A stretch of 64,000 nucleotides of DNA from Trematomus loennbergii. Taxonomy: Eukaryota; Chordata; Actinopteri; Perciformes; Nototheniidae. Position numbers and translations under genes: made by a program. Location: NCBI GenBank assembly GCA_012861695.1, contig JAAOOA010000127.1:20905524-20969523 (forward strand), written 5' to 3'. Positions 35,101 to 50,100 of the stretch are shown here, in pieces (position 1 is the stretch's first letter; each line of letters opens with the position of its first letter). Under the pieces are notes generated by a model that worked only from the letters and a program-made list of their open reading frames with translations, was not told the DNA's origin and searched no databases.

Positions 35101-38100
35101 TACAATCCAATCAACAAACATGAACTTACACTAACTTTCACAAGTATTATAATGTCTGCCATCTGAATAATTTAAAATATGCAACTATTACAGGAAAAAA
35201 TCCATAAGGTTTTTGTTGCCTTATTATGAAGGATAGAAAAACTTCCTTGTGAGCGTAGATACCATGAGACACCATCAGTCCACAGTTCATTTTTGGGTCT
35301 AAACTCAACCTCAAATGTGCCTCTGCCTTCATGTAGGATCCCAATTCAAATCGCATTGCTCAGTGGTTGGATAGGAACCTTGTTAGCGGTATCCTTGATA
35401 TTTCCCACCCCATGATTCCTGAGGCGGTTCAGGGAAGCTACGTGATCACTGCCACAACGGACCAAGGAGAGAAAATATCCCACAGCTTCGACATCAAGGA
35501 ATACGGTCTGCTGCAGTTATTTGCTGAATATTACCAAAATGATTGATATGTTTGATCTATGTTCCTTTTCAGCAGTTCGATTTTTAAATCATTTTCCTCT
35601 CCTTCAGTTTTGCCAAAATATGAGGTAAAGGTTGAACTACCCAATGTGATCTCCATCCTGGACAAGGAGGCAACGCTAAAGATTTGTGGAAAGTGAGTGT
35701 CGCACATCAAGGACCTAACAGTGGTTAGCAATGGCAATGAAGTTTAGCACAGTGGCTATTTTATTAAAAAGATATGTAATTCTCCTCAATTTTGGTATAA
35801 CGAATAGGAAAACTCTACTGGTACTGCTGCATTTTTTTGCAAGAGTATAAAACTGTTTTAGGCAATGGTGTCTGAGTGTGCGTTTCACACAGAAAACCGT
35901 TCACTGGTATCTGAAGGCCAACACCCCAATAGTCCAAAACATGTCCCACTGGACCGAAAGCTCATTTGTCCAATGGCCCATTGCTTCACAAATACACATT
36001 CTTAACGAACAAACGGCAGCTTATAGCTATTACAACCACATAGCAACAAACCTTAATTATTGTAAATTTCTTTGGGGATTTTTGGGCTTTTTTCAATGTT
36101 TGCCCAAATATGAGAGGCTTGAGGGCAAGAGAGGACGCATAGACAACTCTTTCCTATTTGTTTGTATTTATTTCTCTTTTCAACAGTTGACTTATGTAGA
36201 TATCTATATTGAAGAAAACCTTAAAAACAATAGAAAAACACAAATGTAACATGTTAGATAATAGAGAATGCCATACAAACAAACTGAGCATAAACAATTC
36301 AGCCATCTGAATCTAATTAGATTTTAATTTTGTCTTAACAATAAAAGTGTTTCCTACAGCAAAGGCATGACCTGCATCAAACTGCCTCCGATTGGCTAGT
36401 AATGTTGCGTTCGTCTGTTGAGTTGGCTAAAATTAGGAATGCAGTTTGAGATTTATTATAGGTCGGTTACAAATATCACGGTTGGGGTGAAAATATTAAG
36501 GTGAGTCAATCGGAGGCTGAGTAGGGACTTTCATCTTAATCATGGATGGAAGGAAAATAAAAGCGTACGTATTTTTGGAGCAATGGTCGTTTTTCTTTGG
36601 TAAACAAATGAGCAGTTTGTGTGTACTGTTAAGTGTGATTCTTAAGAAATAAGAGCTTTCAGACCTTAATGAACATTAACGTATTGCAATGCAATAAATA
36701 CACATTTTAAATGTCCATGTATCCATTCCTGAAGAGCATTCCTCAATCTGTGTGCTCTCTCCTGCAGATACACCTATGGGAAACCAGTTGTCGGTTCAGT
36801 CAAGGCAGTTTTTTGCAAAATTGCTCACCCAAGGGAAAATGATATCTGCAAAACTTATGAACTGACGGTGAGTACCCCAGATTAATAAAAGACATGCTGT
36901 TATTTCTCTCTTTAATTCAATTTTTTGGTTTGAAATTGACTTGTGCTATTATCTTCCAGACTGACAAAGCTGGCTGTGCTACACAAACTGTGAACTTGGA
37001 AGTGTTTCAACTCTACGGGAACTATGCAACTTTGAGTTGAATGCAGAATTGGAGGAGTACGGCACAGGTAGCTTGGCTGTTTACACAGGAGCATTGACTG
37101 TTCATTGAGTAATCACCATTATTTCCTGATGAGCTGTGATCTGTATGTTTTCTACCATTTAGGAGTCATTCTTACAGGCACTGGGCGCACCAGCTTCAGC
37201 GCTATTGTCAGAACTGTCACCTTCGAGGACGTACCTGAAGCATACATGCCTGGCATCTTGTTCGAGGGAAAGGTATTTAGTCTCGAGAGAGACCACTGGG
37301 AGCTACCATATAGATGCCGTCACCACACCACATTATACATATTTATTCATATCCATGCTAGACTAGTGGATAGTTAGCGATACCAGAGTTTGGGAAATTA
37401 TCCACAAACAGTTAGGAGGGTATCTTTGAAAAAATGCATTGCGTTACATTGACCTGTAAAGAAAAAGAAATGTAATTAGTAACCTAATCTGAGTATCTAA
37501 ATAGAAAGGAAATGTAACCAGATTTGTTACTTTTGGATAACCTCAATATCAAATAAATAAAAGAGATAAAAAATATCAATAAGATGTTTTTTATTTGAAT
37601 GTAACCTTAGAAAAGAGAAGTACAAGATATTTAAAAATGTGTCTTTCATTAAGCATATTCAGGCAGTAGCTATACACCAACAATGAAACGCATAAGCACA
37701 TAATACAGTTTAAAAAGTCTGAATTCTGAGCTGACAGAAAATGCTCCGTTTTAGTTTTATATATACAGTTAAGCTCACACACACTATTTTATGAACATAT
37801 AGGTTCACCTACTGAATTTAAAGTAGGCCATTATCGCCATTGCTCATAGGCTAGCTTATACTGCATAAATATTTACCATATGAATGATATTCCTATCACA
37901 CAGAGGACCAGAGGGAATAACCCCTTTAGGCTTAAACCCTTAAATGACCAGCATCGCAAAGTGTACAATTTTAGTGTTACAGTACTTGAAAGTGTCACTT
38001 TGTTGAATTACAGGTCAAAGTGATTGGTCCAGACAACAAAGCTGTCACCAATGAGACCGTGTATGTGTCTGCTGGCAACTCTCAAGCAGTCAAGCTGACT

Positions 38101-41100
38101 ACAGGCACGAATGGAAAGGCTTCGTTTTCTTTTGACACCGCCCTCTGGAAGGACAATGTGAATCTACAGGTTGGTTACTGCAGCATAATGAATTCAGTTC
38201 AAGAGCTTCCTATTTATAACCAATTCTCTATTGATCAATTATACAATCCATATCTAGTTAAAGAAACTTTCCACCCTATTGATCATGTTGGAGGTGAACA
38301 AGACGGGCGTAGATTATTTTTTAATTAATCCCATTTTGAGATCATTAAGTAATAGTTAAAGGTATATAGAGTGCAGGGATAAGGCCTACAATCTGGAAAA
38401 GACTTGGTAATTTACCCCTTCCGGTTACATTGTCTCAACGTTTTTTCCAATGTGTTTGTGGTTAGCAGCCTGAAAAAAAGTCTGTGGCTAACACAAGTTT
38501 ACGAGATTTTCATATTTGGTTCTACGATATAAAATATGTCAGTAAGTACCCCACTGCCGTATGTCCAAAGCTTCTATGAGTCATAAAAATGGCGGTTGCT
38601 TCCATCATGTAGTTTGTTTATAGCTTTTTACTTTGGCTGTTTGTGTTTACTCTTCAAAAATCATAAAGTGGTGTTAATATGTGGAGATTATCCTGAGTAA
38701 AAAAACTTGTGTTGGCCACAAAGCTTATTTTCTGCATTAGACGGAAATCCAATAAGCAAATCCTGTTGCTTTTTCACGAGAGAACCCTTGAGATGCTAGA
38801 CTTAAAAAATACGTCAATACTGCACCTTTCTATAAGTGAAGGCGGTTGTTTTAAAACCTGAGATGTGATTGTTTGGTCTACAGGCGCGATCCAGAGAGAC
38901 GGAAGTGAATGAGCCATATGTGGCGGCGCAAATCCAGAGTACAGGGCTGCATCCCACAACGTCATAGCATTTTACTCCAAGAGCAGTAGTTTCCTGAAAC
39001 TCATGCAGGTGAACGGGAAGCTGGCTTGTGACAAAGACGCAACGGTGCGTGTTCAGTACATCATCGAGGGGACGGAGCTGAAGAACGACCAGGAGATCCT
39101 CCAAATCTTTTACCTGGTAAGACTTGTGTAATAAGTTATGAGGTACTGTCAGTATTAGCTCATTGTAATTACCAGTTTTGCAAAGATCATCCACATGTTG
39201 CTAGCTTTTTGCTTGTAGCTGAAGCACACTAACAGACTGGGAAAGTTAGTTGCAAAATGTCATGGGTTTGTTTGCGCTGTTGTCTAGTTGGACAGTCTTT
39301 TGTTTTTCTAATCTAATATCTGACTGAACTTGAAAGACTGTAGGATGCATTGCAAAACTATATCTAATGTAATTATTTAATTGATCTGCCTGCCTCATGT
39401 TTCTTCGTAGGTGATGTCCAGGGGTGGAATTGTTCAGAATGGCAGTCTCCCAGTTGCTGTTCAACCGTATATTGGTAATAACAACTGCTACTTAAACTAA
39501 GATGGGCATCAAAATGGATTAGTCTGGTCATGATTGTATTTCTATTATTGTCAGCAGATGCCAATCACAAGGTAGCCACGCCCAAATGCACAACCTACTT
39601 CATTGTCTATTTGACTCTAAATGGGATCATAATGTACAAAATTAACATCATGATGTATTAAAGATAATTACAACTACTCAATGAAACCATAAACTCATAA
39701 AGAATATATTTACCAAATTATTATATTAGGGACTTTTTTTTCATAGACTTCTGCATTCAGAGTTTTTGCAACCAGTGGAGTCTCCACCTGCTGGGCATTT
39801 ATTAAAAAAAAATATATATATATATGCATGTGCCTATTGGTACCTACATTAGCATCAGGCTACTTTCGCAGGTTATTATATTATGTTAGTTGAATGAGAA
39901 AAGTACATTATTTGTGTTTACTTATTGTGATAATTTCATATGTAATTTCCTTTTCTCTCTGTGTCATGGTTCAGTCAACAAAGGAGAGTTGTCTGTGCCA
40001 CTGCGTCAGGTTACAAACCTGGCACCTTTTGCCCAGGTGGTCGTTTATACTGTGATGCCCAAAGGGGAGCTTGTGGCCGATAGCATGGACTTCCCAATCA
40101 GTCTCTGCCTCAATAACAAGGTATTCAACTTCATGGTTTTAAGTCTTTACCATACAGTAGGTCTTTACTTCTTCACTTCTTTTGGGCTGTCAAACTAATG
40201 CTTCCCCACCTCGGTGTCTTCTCTGCAGGTGTCTCTGAGGTTCTCCTCTCTCCAGGAGCTTCCAGCAGAGAAGACCACGCTCACCCTGCAGGCTCACCCA
40301 GGCTCCATGTGCTCCGTCAGAGCCATCGACCAGAGCGTCCTGCTGCTGCAGAAAGAGCAGGAACTCACTGTTGACTCGGTATGAAACCATATCATATCTT
40401 TGAGCATGATGTTTTTAATGCTTAAAACAAGGCATGGATTTAAAAGGAGCTAGAAGTTAAAACAGTATAGATAGAAAACAAGGATTCTCATTACGCAACA
40501 TACGGTTGCACAACCAATGTCGTTGTAGCCTAGTCCATTATGCTAGACATGGAAACCCGATGGAACAGAGAGAAAAAAAAACTTTACAAATCGACCTAGT
40601 TAACATTTATTTTGCTTCCTCTTAATACTGGAGTCAAGTGCAATAGCATGATATTGGATTACATAGCCCCTGAAATATATTTTGAATTGATCAGTAATGA
40701 TTGTCCTTGATCTGACTTTAAATCATTCTAATACACTCTACAGACTCGATAAATGCAATGACTTTCTGCTAAAGATAACATTCAGATCAGTCCTTTTCAT
40801 TTATTAGTTAACAGTTTTTTAACATAGAGCTTACATTTGACACTTTTTATAGCCTACAGTTTTCACAGAAAGATTCAGCAGAGCGGACCTGTGGTGCTGT
40901 GTAGCTACTGACTATTCGCACTACTTATCTTGAGAAATCAGTCTTTTGTTTTCCCGCAAACTAACACAAATTAACCAGTTATAGAAACAAAAAAAGCAAG
41001 TTGTGATTTCCAGATAAAGGCATTACAAATACCTTTTTTCCACTGTCAGCTGCCAGATCCACACTGAATTTGAAATTAGCCCAGCAGTACAGCTGTTCTT

Positions 41101-44100
41101 TGCCTGCATTCTGCAGGTCTTTTTTTATTTGAACTTAAAGGTCCCATGACATGGCCATTTCTACTGATCATAATTCCATTGTTGAGGTCTACTAGAATAG
41201 ATTTACATTGTTCAATGTTCCAAAATCACATTGGTTTCTCATACAGCATCTCTGTATAGTATTGTGTGTATTCACTCTCTGCCCTCCCCTCCCTATGAGC
41301 CCACTGTGCTCTAATTGGTCAGCTCGCCCACTCTGTTCTGATGAGTCCACCACCGTTACAGCGGAACATCAGTGATTATGTGTTACAATGGCGTTTGTTA
41401 GCAACCAAAAAAAGCAGCCGTGTTGGCAGGACGTTGCTGGGCTCGCTGCTCCGCCCTTTGAGGCTCGAGGAGCGGACAGTGTGAGCTGTATTACTGGTTT
41501 TGTTTCCTGGTTACTGCGTGGGGTCTGCGAGACACCGCCAAACTCAGCCTGAGCACACACACATACACTCACAGCCAGGCTGTTCGCCACACACTCACAG
41601 CCTGAGAAAAGATAAGGCTGAGTGAGTGTGTGCCGGCGAAACTCCACGGAGTAGCGCGGCTGAGAAAATATAAGTGTGTGTGTGTGAGGAGCTCCACGGA
41701 TTGGTCCATTTGGTTGTCGTTGCGTCACTGTGACCAGGAAGAAAAACATGGAAAAATAAAAATGTCCAACGAGGCGTTCTGGGGCAGCATAGACAGGTCT
41801 TTTCTGTGTTAATGTTGTATTAGGAACATGATGATGATGTTGACCTCTACTTGGACTGATCTTTACCTTCTGTGTAAACTGATGACTTACCCTGACTCAT
41901 GTGTGTTTTTATGCAGGTGTACAGCCGGTTGCCTGTGCAAAAGCTCTCAGGATACAGCTATGAGGTTGCAGACGCTGAGTCCAATCCCTGCAAGTTTCTG
42001 CCAGTACCAGGGCTTGGAATCAGGAGCTTTGGTAGTCGCCCATTCTACTTTCCAGGGAACGATCAGAAGAATGACGTCTACAACATTTTTAAAGTGAAAC
42101 ATGTCATTTTTTTATTGGTTTTAAATAATGGGCTGTAGATATTGAGATTGATAGATATAACATACATTTTTAAGGAGAAAATGTATCCTTTTGTAATTTA
42201 TGTCAGGGTCATTTCAAACTGTGTGACTGCGTTAGAAATGTGTGACCAATCATATACAAAATATGACTTCATATTTTGTTTGTTAACTAATAATCTCTCT
42301 CTTTCCCCTTCTAGGGAATCGGGATCAAAATTGTGACCAACTCCGATATTAGAAAACCTTATGACTGCTATCCATGGCGCTATTACGAGAGTATGTTTTA
42401 TAGTTTGCTACTGATATTGTCCATTCTTATTGACAGTAGGGCAAGAAATATAATATACTGTACACTATTACAGCACTGATTCTTGAGATAAGTTACAAAA
42501 CAAGTTAAATACAACCCTTATTTGAATGTGGTATATTTATTAGACAAAGGAATGAGCCAACAAATCAGGTAAGGGAACACCTTTTTTATAAAAACACTTT
42601 TTAGTACAATTGTTAATTTCCTAACTTGATTTTGTCAACTCCGTCAGATACACCAAAAAGCATGCCATTTTTATTAAATTAATTCAACAAGAGTTCTTAA
42701 ATATCTGATTATGGTGTTTATATAATCCATAATCTAAAGTGGAAGGGGAAGTGGAAGGGGATGTGCCAGCAGTGGCGTTTTTATATGTACAAAAGTGATG
42801 GGGCACGAACAACTTAGATGTGTATATATAAACTTCTGGTGCTTTTTTAAACACGTAAACAAATAGCTGTAGGCTATCCATGGTTCCGATAGAGTGGGGG
42901 GGGGGGGATATAAGGAAAACACAGACACTCATAACCGAGGTCACAATATCAATCGATCCAGCAGAGCAATAGCCTATAGGCAAAACACAGAAGATCAACA
43001 AAAGATATGACATAAAATAACTTACCAAAGCTGAAGTAGATGGTCAACTTCATTCATTTTCTTTCCGTTTTACTGATTTTAATCGCTATACGCTGCTCTC
43101 TCTCTCTCCTCTTCACAACTACTATTTTCGCGGCACACGTACTTACATCCAATCAGCTCTCTGAATTATGAGATGATGTTTGGTAGGTATGTCAGCACAG
43201 TGCCCCTATGGTGATTATTTTTTTGCCGCACACATTGAATAGAAAAATACTCTTGAGCATGCGCAGTGTAGTTTTTACAGCACCCATTCATTTTGACAGC
43301 AGAGAGAGGGGCTAGATCGGGGCTTGCCCCACATCGCTCAACACGGCTCAATAGGCACACTGTGGACACTAATTGGAAGAACGCAGACTAAAACAGCAAT
43401 GTACAGACGAATCAGATGACTAAACATGATCTTAAAATATATTTTAACATATATTGTTTTTGCATATTTTTTGAATTATTATTTGCATTACTTTCTGCTG
43501 ACACTAGGTGGTGCTTAATTCGATTGTTGTTTTTTATTTGTGTGTTCCCAGGGCTAGAATTTCTGCCACAAATTCCAGGTGGTGTAGACTCTCCGATAGT
43601 CATGTTCAATCCACAAAGTCCAGGTGGTGAAGAGGAGCAGAAGGAGACTCTCAGGACATTCTTCCCTGAAACCTGGATCTGGGACCTAGTTTCTGTGGGG
43701 TAATAATAACAACATATATGAATAGGAAGAAAAAATAAGACATTTGTGACTTTCAAACGTGCGTGTGAGCAAACGCATTACGTTTAACAATATAGGCATT
43801 ATATCATTAACAAGTTATTTTTCAGTTAGAAAGATTATTATAAAATTTGTTTATTTATGTTGAATGGAAATCAATGTTCATGATTAACCATCACATTTTC
43901 TGTCTAAATAAACAAAAAAACAGTCCAAAAATTATGTTGAACTGTAAACAAACGGCAAATCGTTACACTTTAGAATCTGCCAAGAATTCATATTACACCT
44001 GGTTATAAATCCCAAGTATACAATTAATAAAGAATGGACAAAGTTGTACAATTTGAAAATGCTTAAAAACTGTCCATACTGGCAATGTTACAAATTTGCA

Positions 44101-47100
44101 ACAGTTGCAAAATTGGTTCAATGGAAAGTTGGAATATAAGTGTCACCTAATTTATATGAAACAAATATGGTACAACATGATCCTCTATTTTTCTTTTTTA
44201 GTTCCTTTTAAACAAAATGCCCTGAATTTGAGTTCCCCTAGTTTAAAAGTTTTGCAAATCCTGATATTCCAACTTTGTGTTTAACTTCAGACAGAGGCTA
44301 ACATTTGTAGTTTTTGACTTAATATCTTAGCAACTACTGGATGTTTTATCAGGATGTTTTGTATTTACTAAACAACTTTAACAAATGATACATTCTGATA
44401 GTGAACGTGGTTAACATTATACCTGCTTGATATTAGCAATTTAGACAGTGTTAGCATGCTGATGTTAGCATTAACTCAAAGCACTTCACAGAGCTGCTAG
44501 CATAGCTGTAGACCTTTGTTTTGTTAGAAGTTGTTTTCTTGGGCAGGATGAAGTTCCATTTCAACCAAATGCACTATTTATTGATCATTTTAGCTGTACT
44601 AAAGAATATTTACACTGAAATTTACTGAGCACTTAAATCTCTCATGTGCAGTAGCAATGCATGGAATTTGCTAAGCATATGTATTTTTTCATGCTACTTT
44701 TTTATTTGACTCTTGCTTGTTTGAACAGAGACAGTGGCTCAGTGAACGTGGAGAAGGCGGTCCCTGACACCATCACTAAGTGGGCAGCTGGAGCGTTCTG
44801 CGTCTCATCTGTGGGCTTCGGCGTGGCGCCCAACGTGGCGCTTGTCGCCTTCCAGCCGTTCTTTGTCAGTCTCACCCTGCCCTACTCGGTCATCCGAGGG
44901 GAGGTGTTTACACTTAAAGCAACAGTCTTCAACTATCTCTCCAAGTGCATTATGGTAAATATTCTAGCTGTTGCAGATGTAATTGATTTGAATGGATACA
45001 CGTAGGACTGTGGATAGGGTAGTCAAATTGTCTTTTTTAAAACGTTGTTTTTACATGTTTAGTTTAGTTTATTTGTTTATAGTGTCATGGAAAGTCCCCA
45101 TTAATCAACTGTCACAAAAAACAGTAAATGTGGCAGCTTTAGCCAACATTGCTAATTTCCAGCTGTTGTCCCCGGCCAGATGATAATGGACATGTATTTT
45201 ATATATTTTTTATCTGATTATGTTTGTCTTTGATTGTGTCTGCAGGTTAAAACCACTCTGGCTGATTCCGACCAGTACACCTCCAGAAACTGCGACGGCT
45301 GCCAGTACAGTATGTGTTTGTGCGGGGAGGAGAGCAGGACTTTCTCGTGGATTGTAACTCCAACCACCCTAGGTACTGATGGCTGACGCATTCCGTTTAG
45401 AAACATGAACATGTTATTGCAAATTATACAGTATGAGGCAGTCAGGGTTTTGTTTCACGTAGTTTCCATATATTCTTTGGTGGTCGGTGGAAAGAGCTTA
45501 ATTCTTTTTACAGGACATTAAAACGAGAGTTTGGCCTTTTTGACCGTTTAAAGCTCCTGAAAAACCATGATTAGAAGTATTGCTTAGTAACATTAGATTT
45601 GTATGACTAAAAAGAGCACTAAAAGTGAATATATGCTGTAAAAACATCCTTATTGATTTTGAATCCACCTATTATCTTTTTAATTAAACTCCTGATAGTT
45701 CAAAAACATGTGACATCACATTTGCTAAGTGAGCTTTTCCCTTTTCAACGAATGAGAAAAATCACAGAAAGAAATACACCCAAAAATCTCTCATCTGAAA
45801 TATCCATAATTATTTTGTAATTTGTCATACATAGGGTGTTAATTAAGATTCAAATTCTGATTGAAAAAATATCAATTATAAGGTTTCTAGATATTTTTGG
45901 GGAAATTGTTTAAAAACTACAAAAACAACATCCATATTGGAGATAGTATAATAATGATAATCATGAAACACTGTGTTGTGGCTTGAAGTAGTGATGTCTA
46001 GAACACAAAAACACTAATATGGTCCAAATGTGTAAGCTTCAATGCTCTTTTTTTGGGGCACCTTGGCACCAATACGTTCTGGATTTGAATTTAATATCTG
46101 CAAGATATCAGCTTTCAGCTTCAATAAAAAAATGTCTGACTGTTTGAGATGTTGTTCATTTTAGTCACGGTCAGTTTACCTCGTAATTACGGCAAATAAT
46201 ACTTCCGAGTGAGGATAATGAGTTGGATTGAAAAGCAGACAGGAAACTGTTTCTGCATCCGTACACAAAAAGTGACAGGGTGACAGGAAGCGCTAATCAA
46301 TATGACTGTATGTGTACCCACAGGTCAGGTAGATCTGAAGGTCAGCGCTGAAGCCATGAAGACTAACATACGGTGTGACAACAAGGTGGCAACTGTCCCC
46401 GACATGGGCAGCATCGACACGGTGGTCCGCACCCTGCTGGTGGAGGTGAGTCTCTGTCAAACACAACACACCGGAGAAACAAGGTGGCATGAGCAGAAGA
46501 GTTTGACTACTGATATGGACAATATGGGACCTATTTTACGGATTTGAGAAGAATGAACCACCTGCCGACCATGTTTGGTAGTGTGGTTGCATCTGAAGAG
46601 CCTTCTCTAAAGAGGAATTTATATACATTTAAAATACTTAATACTAGAATTTGTTTTATCATGAGACAAGACAAATGTATTACCCTGTTATATTTGTTAT
46701 TTGGCTTTGTTCTGTCCAGTCTTTTTGATGAATGAGTTATGTATTTTCCCTGTTTATGGCACGTTGGCCATTTCTTTCTTCTGAAGACGAAAATCGTAAA
46801 TGTACTTTATTTAAAGGGTCCCTATTATGCTCATTTTCATATTTGTATGTTGTGTCTCTACACTGTGTTAAATGTTCAAAAAGGTATGTATTTTTCTCAT
46901 ACTGCTTGTGCTGCTGCACCTCTTTTCACCCTCTGTCTGAAACCAACAAAAAGACTCTTTCCAAATCAGCTTGTTGCTGTAGTTTAACATAACTCAGACA
47001 GAAAGACATGGTCAATAATGTTGGGACTATTTCCAACGGCGGATTATCCACTAGTTTGGGTCAGCTGGACGATGAATGTTATTTAGTTTTGAGAATTAGT

Positions 47101-50100
47101 CCAAATTAACTGTTTGTGTTGATGAAGGAACATGGTGCCCAAGGCAACAGCATTTCGAATTGATTAATTTTAATAGTTTTTGCACCCCGAGGAATAACTT
47201 GTATTAGAAGCTGGATACACACAAAGATTGCACTTGTTACAATGCCTTCCAGTTTTCCTGAGGTATATCTTCAACCCAATCTCATTCTCTTTGTCTCTGT
47301 CTCCACCAGGCTGAAGGAACACCACAGATGGTCAGTCATAACGCTCTCCTCTGTCCTGCAGGTGAGCACACACACAACCTGTGTATCAGCGTCTGTAATC
47401 TGAAGCCTCTGGGTTAACGGCCATCTTGATTATCTCTCATTCTGTTATGGAGACCAGAGTCAGGGTCAGGGGTTGAGTGTGAGGGATGATCAAATGTTAT
47501 CTGCACCTCATTCATTGTTCAGAAGCCTTTTGTGTTTGTCGGATCGCAGATGAGTATGTGTGAAATAGTTGGAACAAAAGCATAACAGCTGTATACGGTT
47601 GCTAAACTAAATACACAGAATCAATACAACCCTACGTTGTTAGTGTTAAAAACATTCATCACTAAGAAGCCATGAGACGATTAGCTTAGCTTAGCGTAGA
47701 GATTCTCTAAAACTCACTAATTAACATTTTACATGTTTTTAATATTTTTTTCTTTGTTAATCCATTAAAAAAAAATGCTAAGCTATTGCTTTATGTGCGG
47801 TTAAATGCTAAGCTAATTAGCTGCTGCTTTAATTTACATTACATGTTACTTGTTAGACGCTTTTATCCAAAGCGACTTACATACTCAATACTGTGGACAA
47901 TCCCCACAGGAGCAATTTGGGGTGAAGTGTCTTGCCCAGGGATACAACGACATGCTGACTGCAGTGGGGTTTGAACCTGTGCTCCCCTTATCCCAACACC
48001 AAGGCTCTAGCCACTGCGCCACATGCCTCTATACAGGCATTTTTGTTCAAGCTGGGAAAGTTGTTTTTTTAACCTTTTTTTCTGTTCTTTGTTTCCAGAG
48101 GGGCCTGTGGAGAAGAAGATTTCCCTTCTGTTGCCCGAGATGTTTGTGGCTGGATCCGCCAGGGCCTCTGTCTCTGTACTGGGTCAGTCACACAGTCTCT
48201 CTTGTCTTTTTTTATAGTTATCAATACTTGCGATTGACCAGCAAATAGTTTATCCTGTATTTTGAATAGTGCTGTCAATCAATAACAACATTTTATCGTG
48301 TTTATCACAATATTAATCTTAAAAGTTTAAAATAATAGTTTCTACTTGTATTTTGGCGGGAGATAAAACAAATAGAGATGTGATGGCATGACATACTGGT
48401 GAAAGAAATCGGATGTTGTAACTTTAACAAGATATCTGAATTACTGACCTTGTCATGGAGAGCTCTCCTGTCTGTACTTTATATGTAGCTTGTCCAGATT
48501 CATGGTAAACATCTGTGCTGAAAATACAGGAGGAAGTTTGGGTCAAACTTGTTTTTTTTTTAAACGCTTAACGATTAATCATGGTGTTAACGTTGACAGC
48601 TCCAACTTTTCACCCTCCAACCTGTGAAGAATGAAATGTTGTGCGGGTGTTATATTTGTCCTGTTGCTGCTGCAGGGGACCTGATGGGCCGGGCCATGAA
48701 GAACCTGGACAAGCTCCTGGCCATGCCGTACGGCTGCGGGGAGCAGAACATGCTGCGGTTTGCGCCCAACATATTCATCCTCAACTACCTGAAAAGCACA
48801 GAACAGCTGACCAAGGACATTCAGGACAAAGCCACACGCTTCCTAGAGAGCGGTGAGTGCCATCTTTGACAGACAGTGAAAGTGGAAAATAGTTCACAAG
48901 GTGTTGCATCAGACAGTAGATCCCTATGTTACATGAATGTCACCTCATTCATCTTGAAAAAAATAAAAAGTTAGTCTAAATCTCGTCTCCAAGTATTATA
49001 AATGCTGTGCAGTATTCTGACATCTGATAGGCCGTCAGACTCTTGATGTATTATTTAAAGCAGCCTGCTGGGATTGTATCATCGTCTCACCAGCATGTGA
49101 AACAACTGGGCCTCACCAGTGTAGCCCCCCAGCACTCTTCTTCTTTTGTTTTTGTCTGTCTGCAAAGCTGACTTTTTCGTAAATGTGTGTGTGATTGTTG
49201 CAGGATATCAGAGGGAGCTTACCTACAAGCACGACGACGGCTCCTACAGCGCCTTCGGAAATAGCGATAAGTCTGGAAACACCTGGTCAGTAACGCTCCT
49301 CAACATCTGTAACGACATGATGATTAGGATAAAGCTAATGACTTGTAATAGCCCTAACATTTTCTATATGTATTAACAGCTGATGGCAAAACCAGTGTCA
49401 TCTTTTAGATAAGAAGATCTTTGGTGCCTTATTTTGTAATTTATTTTTTGTTGGAATATAGCACAACACAAATGTTTTAATAAGAGGCATTTTTATCATT
49501 ACTATTTTTAAATAAATATTCTGTTCTGTGATGTGTCATTTATACATTTTAAATTATTAAAAAACCAAGACGGCTGTACAAAGAAATAACAACCAAATTG
49601 AAAGAAAATACATTTGAAAGGTGCAAAGTAAATTTGATGAAATATTTAAGAATAAGACAAAATAGTAACATTAATGCAAATAATAAATATAATTTATATA
49701 ATACAAAAATAATAATACAAATGATGTGTTTTTAATTTCACCGATACAGAAAGCACATATACACAAAAGAATACTAGACCTTGCAATTTTCCACATTTCT
49801 TTTTTTAAACGTGGATTTTCCCATTTTTGTCAGTGAGGTGTGTCTGGGTGTGTGTTTGTGGTGAGCAGGAAGTAGGGCTCTCAAGTGTTTAATTGAATTA
49901 GAATTCCAAACAGAGATTGGGTGGAATGGTCTAATAAACTTGAAAAAAAGGGCTTACTATAGTCAAATCATATTTTTATAGATTTCTTTCCAAGCTACTA
50001 TTATCAGCATCTTATATGAACATTTGTACATTTGGTTATGTGTCGATTTTTTCATTACTCTTGGAACTACAGCTGCGGGAATGTGTTTTGAGTATAACAA

